A stretch of DNA of 64,000 nucleotides from Panorpa germanica (Eukaryota > Arthropoda > Insecta > Mecoptera > Panorpidae), in NCBI GenBank assembly GCA_963678705.1, contig OY783216.1:14055818-14119817 (forward strand). The letters run 5' to 3'. Below are positions 37,356 through 48,102 of the stretch, piece by piece. The position numbers were made by a program, and so were the translations under genes. Below the pieces are notes generated by a model. That model saw nothing but the letters and a program-made list of their open reading frames with translations, searched no databases and had not been told where the DNA came from. The number at the start of each line of letters is the position of its first letter. The stretch's first letter is position 1.

Positions 37356-38330
37356 TTATCTTTTTTTTAATCCTATTTTCATTTTGGATGCAGCGGAATT
37401 ACCTGAGAAATCTTCAATTTCAGAATTTGCCAAAGTATTTTCATTTGACGATGATTCTACAATTTTTCTCTTAATTTCCTTGTGTGCTGTAGGAATTTTG
37501 GACAAATTATCATTATTATTTACAATCGCAATAGTATCATCATTAATAGCTGTTGAAATGATTTTTGTTTCATTTTGCGTATTCTTTGGCATTAAGGGTG
37601 GAAAAATTGAATTATTGACAAAACTTAATTCTTCATTTTTTGATTCAGCTGGAACAACACAATCAGTTACCGATTTGTCATTCATTGTATTCCCCGCAAT
37701 GGCGGGATAGCTGCGCGCGAAACCATTTTAATTTATTCTGTTGCTAATTTTAGCAGGGCAATCTTGTCCTAAATGGTCTTCTTTATCACAAAACCTACAA
37801 GTTTTCTTTTGGGTAGCATAGCTAACTCAAACCTTTCTGCCAGTCATAGGTATATACGATGGAATTTCTTTCTTCAAAATCATCTTTATTGATCTTGTTT
37901 CGTTATAATCTAGGAAAGGCATATCTTTACCCCATGTTTCTTTTTTGATGCTAATAACTGTACCATATCCTTGTAGTGCGTGTTGAATCGTTATGTTTTG
38001 AATTTCATATTCTATATTGAATAGAGTGAATTTATTTGCTCTTTCTATATACACATTATAATTATTGTCATCCGTACCTTTGTAAATTTATTTCCCATTT
38101 GTCATTTCATTAATGTTATTAATTAATAAATGTTCTGCAATTGTCCCTATCATCTTGTTTCCATTAACTTGAATAGCCATCACATCTTCCACTGATAATT
38201 TTATTTCGTTTTTTAAAAATAAATGTAATTCTGTAAACGTCATTCTATAATTCACTTCGACGAAGTCTACACTTAAGGTATTTTTCCTGTTATTATTTTT
38301 AATTTTTTTTTTCTTCAAATCAAATTCTTA
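37356..38330 (-). pseudogene. LINE ORF1 relic with CCHC zinc knuckle
   Basis: The N-terminal part (38318-38088) has a TFTELHLFLKNEIKLSVEDV segment followed by QVNGNKMIG. It resembles RNA-binding ORF1 proteins of ZCCHC3-like type. After a frame change, 38054-37827 continues (NITIQHALQGYGTVISIKKE). A TGA then precedes CRFCDKEDHLGQDC at about 37770-37800, a C-x2-C-x4-H-x4-C knuckle. A hydrophilic Asn/Ser/Lys-rich tail fills 37685-37356. The parent protein would bind the element RNA. Confidence 0.7.
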
Positions 38331-39239
38331 CACCTTTTTATTAATTTATGATAGTTTATTTAAATAATATAAACTATTTAATTAATTTTTTAAATACATT
38401 TATTTTTTAATGCGCGGAAAGAAAGTTCATTCCACGAAATGACTGTCTTGAGTTCATATAGAAAAAGACGGCACAGCGTTGCAGTATCAGAATTGTTGTT
38501 CAATGAGCTATAATTCGTATAGAGCTGAAAGTTGGTACATACCTTGGGTACATTATTACAAATAAAATACTTAAAGTCCTCTCCGATCGCACATCTGCAA
38601 AAAAGTTATTTAAGCTCAAAGGTCTTTGGCAATTTCTCTTGTTTATTTTCCAATTGGGTTTGGTCTATCATCTATAAATTTTACATTGGTTTGTTGTTTG
38701 AGTTTGACAATAAACATCTTCCCTAGTTTTTTCAAAATTACGCTAATCAAGGAAAAATCAAAGAACAGAAAAAGTCTTACATTTTTTTTTCTTCTACAAA
38801 ATAGGTAATTTTCAAAAACATTGCCCGAGCCGTTTTCGACGCACCATACAAAATTCAGTAACAAACATATAAAAATATAAATATATACCAGGAACATTAT
38901 AATAGTAAAGATAGCTTTTACTCCCGTCGCAAGCGACGTCTGTCTCTTGTGTGTGGCCTGAACTTCATGTATAAATTTAAATTCCAGTAACGTTTACCCC
39001 CGTCGCAAAGCGAGTATCTTTTTAAAACCAATAAAATAAATCGTAATTACATTTTTAATTCTATTTTTAAATTGAAATAATAAACTCGCTCAATAATAAA
39101 TTGACTAAAAAAATATATGTTTTTTATCAAAATAAAAAATGTTTTCAATTTATGCGTTATTTGACCATCTTTATTCAAAATTTGGGATTTTTTTTTTATT
39201 CCTAAATAAGTTACCAAGGTTAGCCTATATGCAAAATTT

Positions 39240-39770
39240 CAACTTTCAAGCACAATTTTTAGGAAATTCTTTTATCTTCATTGTTTTCAATATAGCTTTA
39301 AGTTCAGCATTGAATGAACTTGATATATTATTTAACTTTAACTTATATTGCTTGTTTGTTGTTGAGTTGTATAATCCCGCACCTTATTTTTTAAATTTAC
39401 AATTTACGGAACCATCTGTATACCATATGTCCCATTTTATGTTTTCAGTGCATATAATATTCATATATCGTTGATATATTATAGTGCTGGTGTCTTTTTT
39501 GTTGAAATATTTAATTTCGGTATCTATTTTAATAGTTTTTAGTTCATATGAAGATTTAAAGTAGGGCATGATCTCAAAACTTTCTATTGGTATATTTTTG
39601 CAATGATTGTAGCTGATTAAAAGAAGAGGTTGGTTCTTGTTTATTCAATATGGCTTAAAGTATACATTTTGAAGTTCTTCTATTCTAGATATGATATTTT
39701 GATACTTACTTTGGATTATTTTGATGAAGAAATTGTCACTTAATATTTGTCTTCGAATTTTTAGAGGTGG
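39240..39770 (-). pseudogene. LINE RNase H domain fragment
   Basis: The minus strand reads IKWDIWYTDGSVN, the first RNase H motif with its catalytic Asp. A frameshift follows, then GAGLYNSTTNKQYKL and NAELKAILKTMK, where the Glu of the second motif is present. Upstream residues (about 39770-39580) look like the linker between RT and RNase H. This organisation fits I/LOA/R1-type LINEs. No RT is recognised next to it. Confidence 0.65.
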
Positions 39771-39789
39771 CATTAAAAATTAAAAAATT

Positions 39790-39960
39790 AGACACAATAC
39801 AAAACAAAGGACTAAGAATAATAATAGGTGCAATGGGTTCTACCCCTATACAGATTCTTAACCTGGAAACCAATATGCCACCTCTGACTGCTTACATCTT
39901 GTGCTAAATTGAATGTTAATTTGTGATTCGTCTTCGATATATGAGAAATATAAAATTCTT
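39790..39960 (+). pseudogene. LINE post-RT fragment, opposite strand
   Basis: The plus strand reads KKLDTIQNKGLRIIIGAMGS followed by TPIQILNLETNMPPL. It matches the 'ldtiQNkaLRii.Ga..sTP...L..e....PL' block between RT and RNase H in I/R1/LOA-type LINEs. It lies beside the RNase H fragment of 39240-39770 but on the opposite strand, so the two are a rearranged element or two insertions. Confidence 0.7.
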
Positions 39961-41153
39961 ACAAGCAAGTTAAATGTAACTTGCACATATAAATTATCTT
40001 GTACATTTCATTGGAATGCTCTTTATTATAAATTTACAATTCCTTGAGATATTTCAAACACTAATTCTCTATCATAAATTATACTTGTTGTCTTCTCTAG
40101 TTACATCAGCTAAATGATTCATGACTCCACTCCGTTCATTTTCGTTTGTGTCCAGAAATCAAAAAATGAAAATAAAATATTTCTCTTAAAGTAAAATTAT
40201 ATAGATTGAAAAATAAACAAAAGAATTATTTAGTAAAACTTGGTAACGAGTTACATAGCCATAAGTAATATCGACTACCCACTTTGAATAACCTACACTG
40301 TGAGATTAGCATTATTAATAATCTTAAACAGCAGAATATAGCTTTTTGTCAAACTTCTTGGGACGTGTAGCTAGTTCATTTTACTAAAATAGGTTAATAA
40401 TTGTTTATTTTTGTACTGTTTATGTTTTTCTTTGTTCAATCTGCGACTTAGATGTAGTGCGACTACAATCTAAGTAATTTGCTAATCCTTTTTTTTAGTT
40501 TTATTAGATAATTCCTTTCTTTTGTATGTATGAATATGACATATACTTTCTATATGTTAGTATATTATTTTCACTAGCTTTGATTAAACAGATTTTCAAC
40601 AATATATGTTATGTATTTTAGATTAATTTGGAGTCGTTTAGAGGCCAGTTCTAGGTTTTCATGGGATGCCATTTTTGCGGTGTTATCTGAAAACTTAGTT
40701 ATAGTTAATAGATCTCCGGTATATAGTAAATTTAATGGTTTGAGATTTTACACTTTTTATCACAAGGATATCCAGATTTAATATTGAATTGTATAGTACA
40801 TTTTATCGTACTTACCATACCGTATTTTATCATAAATTGCCTGTTTCATAGATACTATAAAAATATTTGGTATAACAAATGTGGCAATACCTGTTTTGAC
40901 TTGTACAACAATATTTGGTACCTTACTCTGTCGTATGTTATGTTATGTCTAAGAAAGTAACTGAACAGTGTCTTTTTTTTCAGGATTACTATTTGCTAAA
41001 CCTGTTTTATATTGGCATGTTTTTAGAGAAAATCGTACTTATTTCACTCAATTAGGTTCTTTGCAATGAAGATTTGCTACAGTCTTTTAATAATTTGCTC
41101 CCAATCAATTTTATATGAAAAAAATAATGTGTCATATTTTAATATTGTTTTAG
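39961..41153. other. COE intron, AT-rich, no gene recognised
   Basis: AT-rich intronic DNA up to the next COE exon. A TTTTTTTCAG acceptor-like site at about 40974-40983 is followed by a short open stretch, but this does not match the family well and was not called as an exon. Confidence 0.4.
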
Positions 41154-41322
41154 CTATATTCACAGACGATTGGCCAGTCACCTTCACTCAGACTGACGTG
41201 TCGCCAAATTTGAAGCAATTTAGTGATAACGTCAAAGTGATTCCCTTTGCAAATCGAACGGATGACGATAAACGGGTGGCATCTCAAATAACGCGATTAT
41301 TCGTCAACTTTGCCAAAACTGG
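41154..41322 (+). CDS. Carboxylesterase exon: C-terminal region
   Basis: Acceptor ATTGTTTTAG precedes 41154 and donor GG|GTAAGC follows 41322. Two leading bases would complete the codon left by the 25444-25603 exon. It encodes IFTDDWPVTFTQTDVSP, then DDDKRVASQITRLFVNFAKTG. The latter is the hallmark 'D..v...m..lw.nFAkTG' helix of COEs. It leaves in phase 2, which matches the last exon. A 15.5 kb intron holding a Jockey relic, SINE, solo LTR, tandem array and LINEs precedes it. Confidence 0.9.
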
Positions 41323-42050
41323 GTAAGCTATAATGTATACAGAAGTAAAAAAGTAAAACAAAAAACATTGCGGCATAAATTTTGGATGTGATTTCCTTTG
41401 AAAACTTAAAACAAAAACATTTAAGAAAAATTAAATATTAGACAAAAAAAAAAAAGAAAAAAAAAACTCTTTTTCTGTACGAAATTTCACATTTCTACCA
41501 GAAAGTAATCCCATACACGGTCCCGCACACCTCCACGCTCCGTGCTATATATCGGACACGGTTTACCACGGGCACAAATTTTCTAATAATTCCAAATGTA
41601 CCCGCTTTTCCTGCCTTTGAATATCAAAATACGCGTACTCCGAATTCTATGAGACTTTTGATCTAACTTATAAAATGTCAAGCTAAGAACCTAACATATT
41701 TCATTCCAAGATAAACCTCTTTTTATCCTAATGACTGAGTTAAATTACAACTATAAAACTGCATGTAAGAAGCACCATTTTAATATTGGCGAATCAGAGA
41801 ATCATCTGCCACCAAGCCTATGAAACGACTTACACATTCTTGTAGGTCATAACTCGTAGAAAATTATAGGAACTGGAAGTTATGTTGTATCCTCCATACT
41901 GATAATGTCACATTGCCATTCATTTGGAAGATTGAAAATCTTTTTGAATGATAATACTTACACTAATGATGATCTCAAGTCATAGTTGGTTCAATTTGAT
42001 TAAAGTTTATTATATGTATAAATAGTTAGTTTTATTTCACTCTGCAAAAT

Positions 42051-42261
42051 TGTTGGATTTAAATTTAGCGCCCTCTCGGTATTGACACTATTTGTATCTT
42101 TCTTTCTACACACGGTAATACTGTAGTTAATACTATAACTCTGTAATACCGTCCTACTATGTATTCTATACTCAGTGACATCATAACTAATGTGTACATC
42201 TAATTAAATATAATAAACCTGATTAATATAAATTAATAGTTTATCTCTGCTAAATATAACA
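42051..42261 (+). repeat. copia 5' LTR
   Basis: 211 bp, TG...CA ends. Compared base by base with 46119-46329, no difference was seen. AATATAATAAACC near its end could supply the polyadenylation signal in the 3' copy. Confidence 0.97.
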
Positions 42262-42276
42262 GGTTATCGGCCCAGA
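42262..42276 (+). other. copia primer-binding site
   Basis: GGTTATCGGCCCAG directly follows the 5' LTR. It closely resembles the site used by copia elements, which pair with an internal part of initiator tRNA-Met rather than its 3' end. Confidence 0.7.
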
Positions 42277-42388
42277 TAAACCTAGAGACGTTTAGTGAGT
42301 GTTTTTCGGAAAAGTGGATAAAGACTTTTAGTGTGGTGAACATAACCTTAAAAGAAAACGTGGCTGTTGAAACTGTTTCTGTTCTTCT

Positions 42389-45238
42389 TTGTGTATAAAG
42401 TGTTCTCAACGAATAAAAATGACATCGAATAATTCACTGGCATTAATCGAGAAGTTAACCGGCCGTGAAAACTATTCGACTTGGCAATTCGCAGTGAAAA
42501 CATACCTACAACACGAAGAATTATGGGATTGTATTGAGGTTAACCCGCCGTCACCCACAGATTCAAAACGTGATACAAAAGCGAAAACAAAGTTAATTCT
42601 TCTGGTTGATCCGATCAATTACGTTCATATCCAAGAGGAAAACACGGCCAAAGGAGTTTGGGACAAATTGGCTGCAGTGTTCGACGACTCAGGACTTACA
42701 CGCCGAGTTGGTCTGCTACGTGATTTATGTAACACATCGTTAAGTGGATGTCAAAGTATAGAAGAGTATGTGAGCAAAATTATGTCAACTGCTCACAAGC
42801 TGCGCAACATTGGCTTTAAAGTGGACGACGAGTGGCTCGGGACATTGCTGCTCTCCGGTCTGCCCGAATCATATCAACCAATGATTATTGCGATCGAAAG
42901 CTCAGGCACAAAAATAACTGCAGACGGTGTTAAAGCAAAACTATTGCAAGATGTTAGAAATTCAGACAACAAAACAACGGCTTTTGCTGTCAACAAGAAG
43001 TTTCATAACAACTCTGCAAACAAGAAGTTCTACAAGGGTCCGAGATGTTATTCCTGCAATCAATATGGACATAAACGCTCTGAATGCAACAAATACAAAA
43101 CCATGAACAAGACACAGAAACCTAGCTCTTCTTATGCTGCTGTGTTTGTTGCATCATCCCACTATGGTGATGCTTGGTACATAGACTCCGGTGCTTCGGC
43201 ACATATGACTAAGACCAAGAATATAATTGTAAAGGAAACTACCCCTATAACAAAGAACATTCGTGTTGCTGATAACAAAGTGTTATCTGTGCAAAGCTCA
43301 GGAGATGTCAGCTTAAACATTTATGACCAAAACGGGCAAGAGAATAAGATTCTGTTCACAAATGTCTTATATGTTCCTGAATTGGCAACTAATCTGATAT
43401 CTGTAAGCCAAATTATTAAAAATGGAGGCCAAGTGAAATTTGATAACTCAGGCTGTGTGATCATGAACAGCAAGAATCAAATAATAGCAACTGCGAGCAT
43501 TGTAAACAACATGTACCGACTGAACATGCCTGGAAGCCTTGCGCACATGTCCAGTGTTGAACATGAAAAAGATGCTTTTTGCTGGCACCAGAGGATGGGA
43601 CATCTTAATTTCCAAACTTTGAAAAAATTGTCTGATAACACAGAGCATTTAACTTTCTCAGGAAATACAGAAAATCTGAAATGCATAACTTGTAAAGAAG
43701 GAAAGCAGACACGGTTACCTTTTCAAAGTGATGGATTAAGAGTCACCAAACCCCTAGAATTGGTTCATTCTGACGTATGTGGACCAATGGAAACCCAGTC
43801 TCTCGGTGGGAGCAGATATTTTTTAACCTTCCTAGATGAATATTCCAAGAAGATTTCAGTATACTTTCTTCACAACAAGTCTGAAGTGCTCAGTAAATTC
43901 AAAGAATTCAAGCAAGAAGTTGAAAATCAATTGGATGCTCGTATAAAGGTTCTTCGTACAGACAACGGACTTGAATACGATAACAAAGCCTTCTCTGATT
44001 ACCTGAAAGGTGCCGGAATCATTCATCAGACCACCACACCATACACGCCTGAACAGAATGGGACTGCGGAACGTATGAATCGGACACTGGTTGAAAAAGC
44101 GAAGTGCATGCTACTCAACGCTGGTCTGCCGAAGTTGTATTGGGCAGATGCAATACACACTGCTGCTTACATCATCAATCGTTCCCCAACCAAATCCTTA
44201 GCTTTCAAGACTCCTATGGAAATCTGGTCTGGACGCAAACCAAATGTTAATCATATGCGTATATTTGGCTGCGAAGCAATGGTTCATCTACCTAAAGAAA
44301 AACGCAGAAAATGGGATCCAAAGGCTCAAAGAATGATCTTCATCGGATACTGCGACAATACAAAAGGATACAGATTCACATTACCAAATACTAGAAAGGT
44401 AATAAAGAGCAGAGATGCTACATTTCTTGAATCCTCAGTGAAAAGAGATTTTGTTTTGGTAGAATTGAATGAGACAGAAACTGAAAATGACAAAACAAAT
44501 ACAAGAAAAGAAGATGTAAGAGAAAATGCAACAACGGAAGAGGACAGCTTGATTGACAACGACACAAATTCAGAAAGTTCATATGAAACAGAGAAAGGAA
44601 ACAGGTCAACATCCGACAGTGAATACTTACCTAACACCAGAATTGATTCTCCTCCTGTCAGTAATGTGACATTGAGACCAAGAAATAAAACAAAAAAGAA
44701 GAATTTCAACTGTCCATGTACTGAAGAACATACTCATCTGTGTTTATTCTCATCCTGTGTTCCTGAAACATATGAAGAAGCAGTACATTCAACAAATAAA
44801 AATGAATGGATAAAGTCAATCAATGAAGAACTTGATGCACATAAGAAAAATGAAACCTGGACATTGATAGAAAAACCTCCAAATGCCAAAGTGATCGGTA
44901 GTAAATGGGTGTTCCGAATAAAAGAAGAGTCAACGGGTCCACGGTTCAAATCAAGACTTTGTGCTAAGGGATTTGCACAAACCGCAGGTATTGACTACAC
45001 AGAAACCTTCGCTCCGACTGTAAGGTATGATTCAATACATTTATTACTTTCCATGGCTGTTCAAAATAAACTTAAAATCTTACAACTTGATGTAAAAACT
45101 GCATTTTTATATGGTGAACTTGAAGAGACCATATTTATGACTCCGCCTGAAGGTCTATCCTGTGAAAACGGCATGCAAATTGAGATAGTTAGCAACGGTA
45201 TTTTTATACATCAGACCAAGTATGTGGAACAACTGTAA
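42389..45238 (+). CDS. copia Gag-protease-integrase-RT polyprotein, internally deleted and stopped
   Basis: ATG at 42389 or, more like the family, ATG at 42419 before TSNNSLALIEKLTGRENYS. Numbering from 42389: Gag (UBN2-like) about 11-200; CCHC knuckle 220-233; protease WYIDSGASAHM with Asp266; integrase zinc site H400/H405/C432/C435; integrase triad D462, D525, E561; RT entry from about 822 with motif A LQLDVKTAFLYGEL (D901). The sequence then jumps from MTPPEGLSCENG straight to MQIEIVSNGIFIHQTKY. About 100-115 residues, including the YVDD box, are thus missing. TAA at 45236-45238 ends the frame where the family normally continues into the KFNM segment. Confidence 0.92.
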   Translation: MCIKCSQRIKMTSNNSLALIEKLTGRENYSTWQFAVKTYLQHEELWDCIEVNPPSPTDSKRDTKAKTKLILLVDPINYVHIQEENTAKGVWDKLAAVFDDSGLTRRVGLLRDLCNTSLSGCQSIEEYVSKIMSTAHKLRNIGFKVDDEWLGTLLLSGLPESYQPMIIAIESSGTKITADGVKAKLLQDVRNSDNKTTAFAVNKKFHNNSANKKFYKGPRCYSCNQYGHKRSECNKYKTMNKTQKPSSSYAAVFVASSHYGDAWYIDSGASAHMTKTKNIIVKETTPITKNIRVADNKVLSVQSSGDVSLNIYDQNGQENKILFTNVLYVPELATNLISVSQIIKNGGQVKFDNSGCVIMNSKNQIIATASIVNNMYRLNMPGSLAHMSSVEHEKDAFCWHQRMGHLNFQTLKKLSDNTEHLTFSGNTENLKCITCKEGKQTRLPFQSDGLRVTKPLELVHSDVCGPMETQSLGGSRYFLTFLDEYSKKISVYFLHNKSEVLSKFKEFKQEVENQLDARIKVLRTDNGLEYDNKAFSDYLKGAGIIHQTTTPYTPEQNGTAERMNRTLVEKAKCMLLNAGLPKLYWADAIHTAAYIINRSPTKSLAFKTPMEIWSGRKPNVNHMRIFGCEAMVHLPKEKRRKWDPKAQRMIFIGYCDNTKGYRFTLPNTRKVIKSRDATFLESSVKRDFVLVELNETETENDKTNTRKEDVRENATTEEDSLIDNDTNSESSYETEKGNRSTSDSEYLPNTRIDSPPVSNVTLRPRNKTKKKNFNCPCTEEHTHLCLFSSCVPETYEEAVHSTNKNEWIKSINEELDAHKKNETWTLIEKPPNAKVIGSKWVFRIKEESTGPRFKSRLCAKGFAQTAGIDYTETFAPTVRYDSIHLLLSMAVQNKLKILQLDVKTAFLYGELEETIFMTPPEGLSCENGMQIEIVSNGIFIHQTKYVEQL

Positions 45239-45250
45239 GAGAAGTTTAAC

Positions 45251-46018
45251 ATGACTGACGCTAACCCGAACACTGTTCCAGTGGACCCCCATGTCAAGCT
45301 ACAAAAGGAAGATGGAGAACCAGAGAAAAACTATCCTTATAGAGAAGCTGTAGGTTCTCTTATGCATCTAGCTACAGTCAGTCGACCAGAAATTATGTTT
45401 GCCGTAAGCCTGGTAAGTCGATTTTTAAGTTGCTATAACAAATCACACTGGAATGCTGTCACGAAGATCTTCAAGTACCTGAAGGATACTAAAGATTATG
45501 GCCTGAACTACTCATCAACATCAGAGCCACCAGCTGTTACTGGTTATAGTGATGCTGATTATGCAAACGATATTGATACAAGACGCTCAGTTACTGGCTA
45601 CGTCTTCATAAAGAATGGTGCTGCTGTAACATGGTCAAGCCAACGCCAACAGACGGTTGCTCTGTCAACAACAGGAGCTGAATTTATGGCCGCCTGTGCT
45701 GCAACAAAAGAAGCTATGTGGATAAAGCAAGTGTTAAGTGATATTGGTGAATTTAAACAAGACACTATGTGCTTACATTTGGACAATCAAAGTGCCATCA
45801 GTGTAATTAAGAATATAAATTTTCATAAAAGATGTAAACATATTGATATTAAGTATCACTTCATAAAAGAAAAATATTCTCAAAAGATTATAGATCTTAA
45901 ATCTGTAAGTACTGCTGATCAATATGCAGATATATTAACTAAAGCATTGTCAAAAGATAAATTCCAATTCTTAAGATCTAAACTTGGTATGTTTAACTAC
46001 AACTCTTTTGTTAAGTGA
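45251..46018 (+). CDS. copia RT C-terminus and RNase H (split off by a stop)
   Basis: Continues the same reading frame after the TAA, starting at MTDANPNTVPVD, the usual continuation of copia Pol after the RT thumb. RNase H motifs follow: TGYSDADYANDIDTRRSVTG, STTGAEFMAACAA and LHLDNQSAISVI, with the acidic residues in place. The tail YADILTKALSKDKFQFLRSK is the normal Pol end. On its own it lacks an obvious start signal and would only be made by readthrough or reinitiation. Confidence 0.9.
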   Translation: MTDANPNTVPVDPHVKLQKEDGEPEKNYPYREAVGSLMHLATVSRPEIMFAVSLVSRFLSCYNKSHWNAVTKIFKYLKDTKDYGLNYSSTSEPPAVTGYSDADYANDIDTRRSVTGYVFIKNGAAVTWSSQRQQTVALSTTGAEFMAACAATKEAMWIKQVLSDIGEFKQDTMCLHLDNQSAISVIKNINFHKRCKHIDIKYHFIKEKYSQKIIDLKSVSTADQYADILTKALSKDKFQFLRSKLGMFNYNSFVK

Positions 46019-46118
46019 TATGTTAGAATATCTTGTAGTATAACTTGATTAATATTTTCATGTTTTTTGCACTCAATTAATCATAATTTGTTGTTAGAAT
46101 GTCTAAATTTAGAGGGAG

Positions 46119-46329
46119 TGTTGGATTTAAATTTAGCGCCCTCTCGGTATTGACACTATTTGTATCTTTCTTTCTACACACGGTAATACTGTAGTTAATA
46201 CTATAACTCTGTAATACCGTCCTACTATGTATTCTATACTCAGTGACATCATAACTAATGTGTACATCTAATTAAATATAATAAACCTGATTAATATAAA
46301 TTAATAGTTTATCTCTGCTAAATATAACA
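46119..46329 (+). repeat. copia 3' LTR
   Basis: 211 bp, no difference seen from the 5' LTR. It is preceded by the purine run AGAGGGAG (46111-46118), the polypurine tract, and followed by the target duplication AAAAT. Confidence 0.97.
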
Positions 46330-46818
46330 AAAATCAATTACAAAATCGAATTTTATTGAAATGTTTGTCGCGACTACTCAATTCAACTCAATTTTTTGAT
46401 AGTCTTATAAATAATTTGGTTGATATTTCGTTAATGGCGCGAAAAATGTTCACTTTCAATGATTTAGTAGATTCATGTTTTCTTGCATAGACCAAACAAA
46501 AAGGAAATTAATGGTGTTAACTTAATATATGATAAGAAAGATGGACAAACACCAACATAGGACGAGATATGTACAAGTTTATTAATGATGTTACTTTTGT
46601 AGAAAAAATAAATGGCTTCAGTCATAATTGCATACATTGTTCCCTTTATGCAATCTTGTAAAAGAGGAAAACTTATTTATTTTTTTATATTAAAATTTAA
46701 GGCAATTTCAACGACAAAGTTAACGAGCATGTTAAATTTGAAGAACTATGTGAAAGAATATTCAGGAAAAGGAAAAGATTACTAACACAGTAAAAACATA
46801 TAAATTAGATAAACATAT

Positions 46819-47704
46819 TGTTACAATTTTACTGGGCGCGACGACGGCTTGTGTGCACGTAGCAACTATCCTCTTCAGCTTCTAACACCAAAGGATACAA
46901 ATTTGTAGGACGTGAATGGGGGATGAAGGGAGTGTGCTCTGGAACCTTCTATGATGCCAAAGATACAAAATTTGTATGTGCGAGCGAGGATTAAGGGAAA
47001 GGAGATTAGGATTCTCGAACCTTCTAAATATATGCCGTATTACGCCCGCGACTTTGGGTTCTGTTTATTTACCGAGCGGAGCAATTATTTTTTCTATTTA
47101 GTCGCGTTGTAACTTATAAAATTATGAATAGCCACAATTAAAATAATAAGAAGGATTTACACTATTTACTGACTTTATTTATTAACACAACAACAATTAC
47201 AACTATTTACAATTACTGTTTATTATGTGACTTGTTAATTATTCATTGCTGAACTGATCCTTACTAACTTATCCCGCGGTCTGACTGATTACTTGTCACT
47301 GACTAAACTGCTCCTTTTATACTCTGGCGTGACGTAGAAGCATATCCCTTCTCTTGGCATCTTTAACTTTCGGGAATAATTCTATATGCAATTATGCATT
47401 ACGCTGCTTGACCTTCTGACTATTTCTACGACGTCCCACTAAACACGCGTAGTATTTGGTTCTAGATAGATCGCACATAAACAATAACAAATATACGCGG
47501 TATCTATTTGTTTATACATTCTTTATTGTGTTATATTCCAGAACTGCGCGTAACAAGTTATGCAGCATAAACATCCTTTATTTATTTGTTTATTTCATGT
47601 CGCCGAGGTATTAATACAGGGATGTGCAACCTTTTTTTGCTAATTACAGTTAATATTTCATAACTATAATTTTTGTATGATCAGACGCCCAAAAATTCGT
47701 TACA
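46819..47704. mobile_element. Solo LTR, family 2, copy 2
   Basis: Begins TGTTACAATTTTACTGGGCG and ends CAAAAATTCGTTACA, about 886 bp. It matches the copy at 30907-31785 in the same orientation, with many substitutions and several indels. Four bases ATAT flank both sides, consistent with a 4-bp target duplication of Ty3 type. It lies in the last COE intron, 0.5 kb after the copia insertion. Confidence 0.87.
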
Positions 47705-48102
47705 ATATTTAATTTACAAATTTTATACAACAGAGTATTGAAATTATTTTGTTTATATTTTTTATTATATGATAAAAATAATTGTTTATAAGGGATATAT
47801 TTAACTATTCGTATATTAATTAAAGAAATATCCAGATTAGAGTAAATTTATAAACATACCAGAATAAAGAGTTATATGTTAAATTACGAATATTTAATTC
47901 TTAAATATGGCTTGAACCACTTTTTCTGATAGCTATTTATCAGATAAGAAAATTAAAAGTTTTGACTATTAAAACGACATTCGCAACCGAATTCAAATAA
48001 TTTCAATAATAATAAAAAATAATAATAATTTCAAATAATTTTTACCTGCAGTTTATAGAAATTCGGTTATAAGTGTTTATAAATATAATAATATAATTTC
48101 AG

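Larger units (their letters stand above)
35290..38330 (-). mobile_element. LINE with CCHC ORF1 and endonuclease-RT ORF2, 3'-truncated
   Basis: Minus-strand order: ORF1 (38330 to about 37356) with a CCHC knuckle, an ORF2 endonuclease (about 37250-36106), then RT (36025 to about 35290). RT ends abruptly against the tandem array, so the thumb and 3' UTR are missing. The long endonuclease frame and the RT spacing (KSPGPDGLPYEFY, MNKFFDSISH) suggest an L1/Tx1-like rather than Jockey lineage; that clade call is tentative. Frames are broken in only a few places, so it is younger than the Jockey relics. Confidence 0.8.
42051..46329 (+). mobile_element. Ty1/copia LTR retrotransposon, recent insertion, RT core deleted
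   Basis: Two 211-bp LTRs appear identical by eye. They start TGTTGGATTTAAATTTAGCG and end CTGCTAAATATAACA. A perfect 5-bp target duplication AAAAT flanks them (42046-42050 and 46330-46334). Inside are a primer-binding site, a long Gag-Pro-Int-RT frame, an RNase H frame and a polypurine tract. The RT palm including YVDD is missing. It sits in the last COE intron in the same orientation as the gene. Confidence 0.97.

Noticed and set aside
40984-41070. Possible extra COE exon after a TTTTTTTCAG acceptor
   Set aside because: In the phase required by exon 4 the peptide (RLLFAKPVLYWHVFREN) does not supply the HxDE motif, meets a stop quickly and has no good donor.
44326-44709. 127-codon minus-strand open frame
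   Set aside because: Antisense shadow of the copia polyprotein linker region, which is Glu/Ser/Thr-rich.
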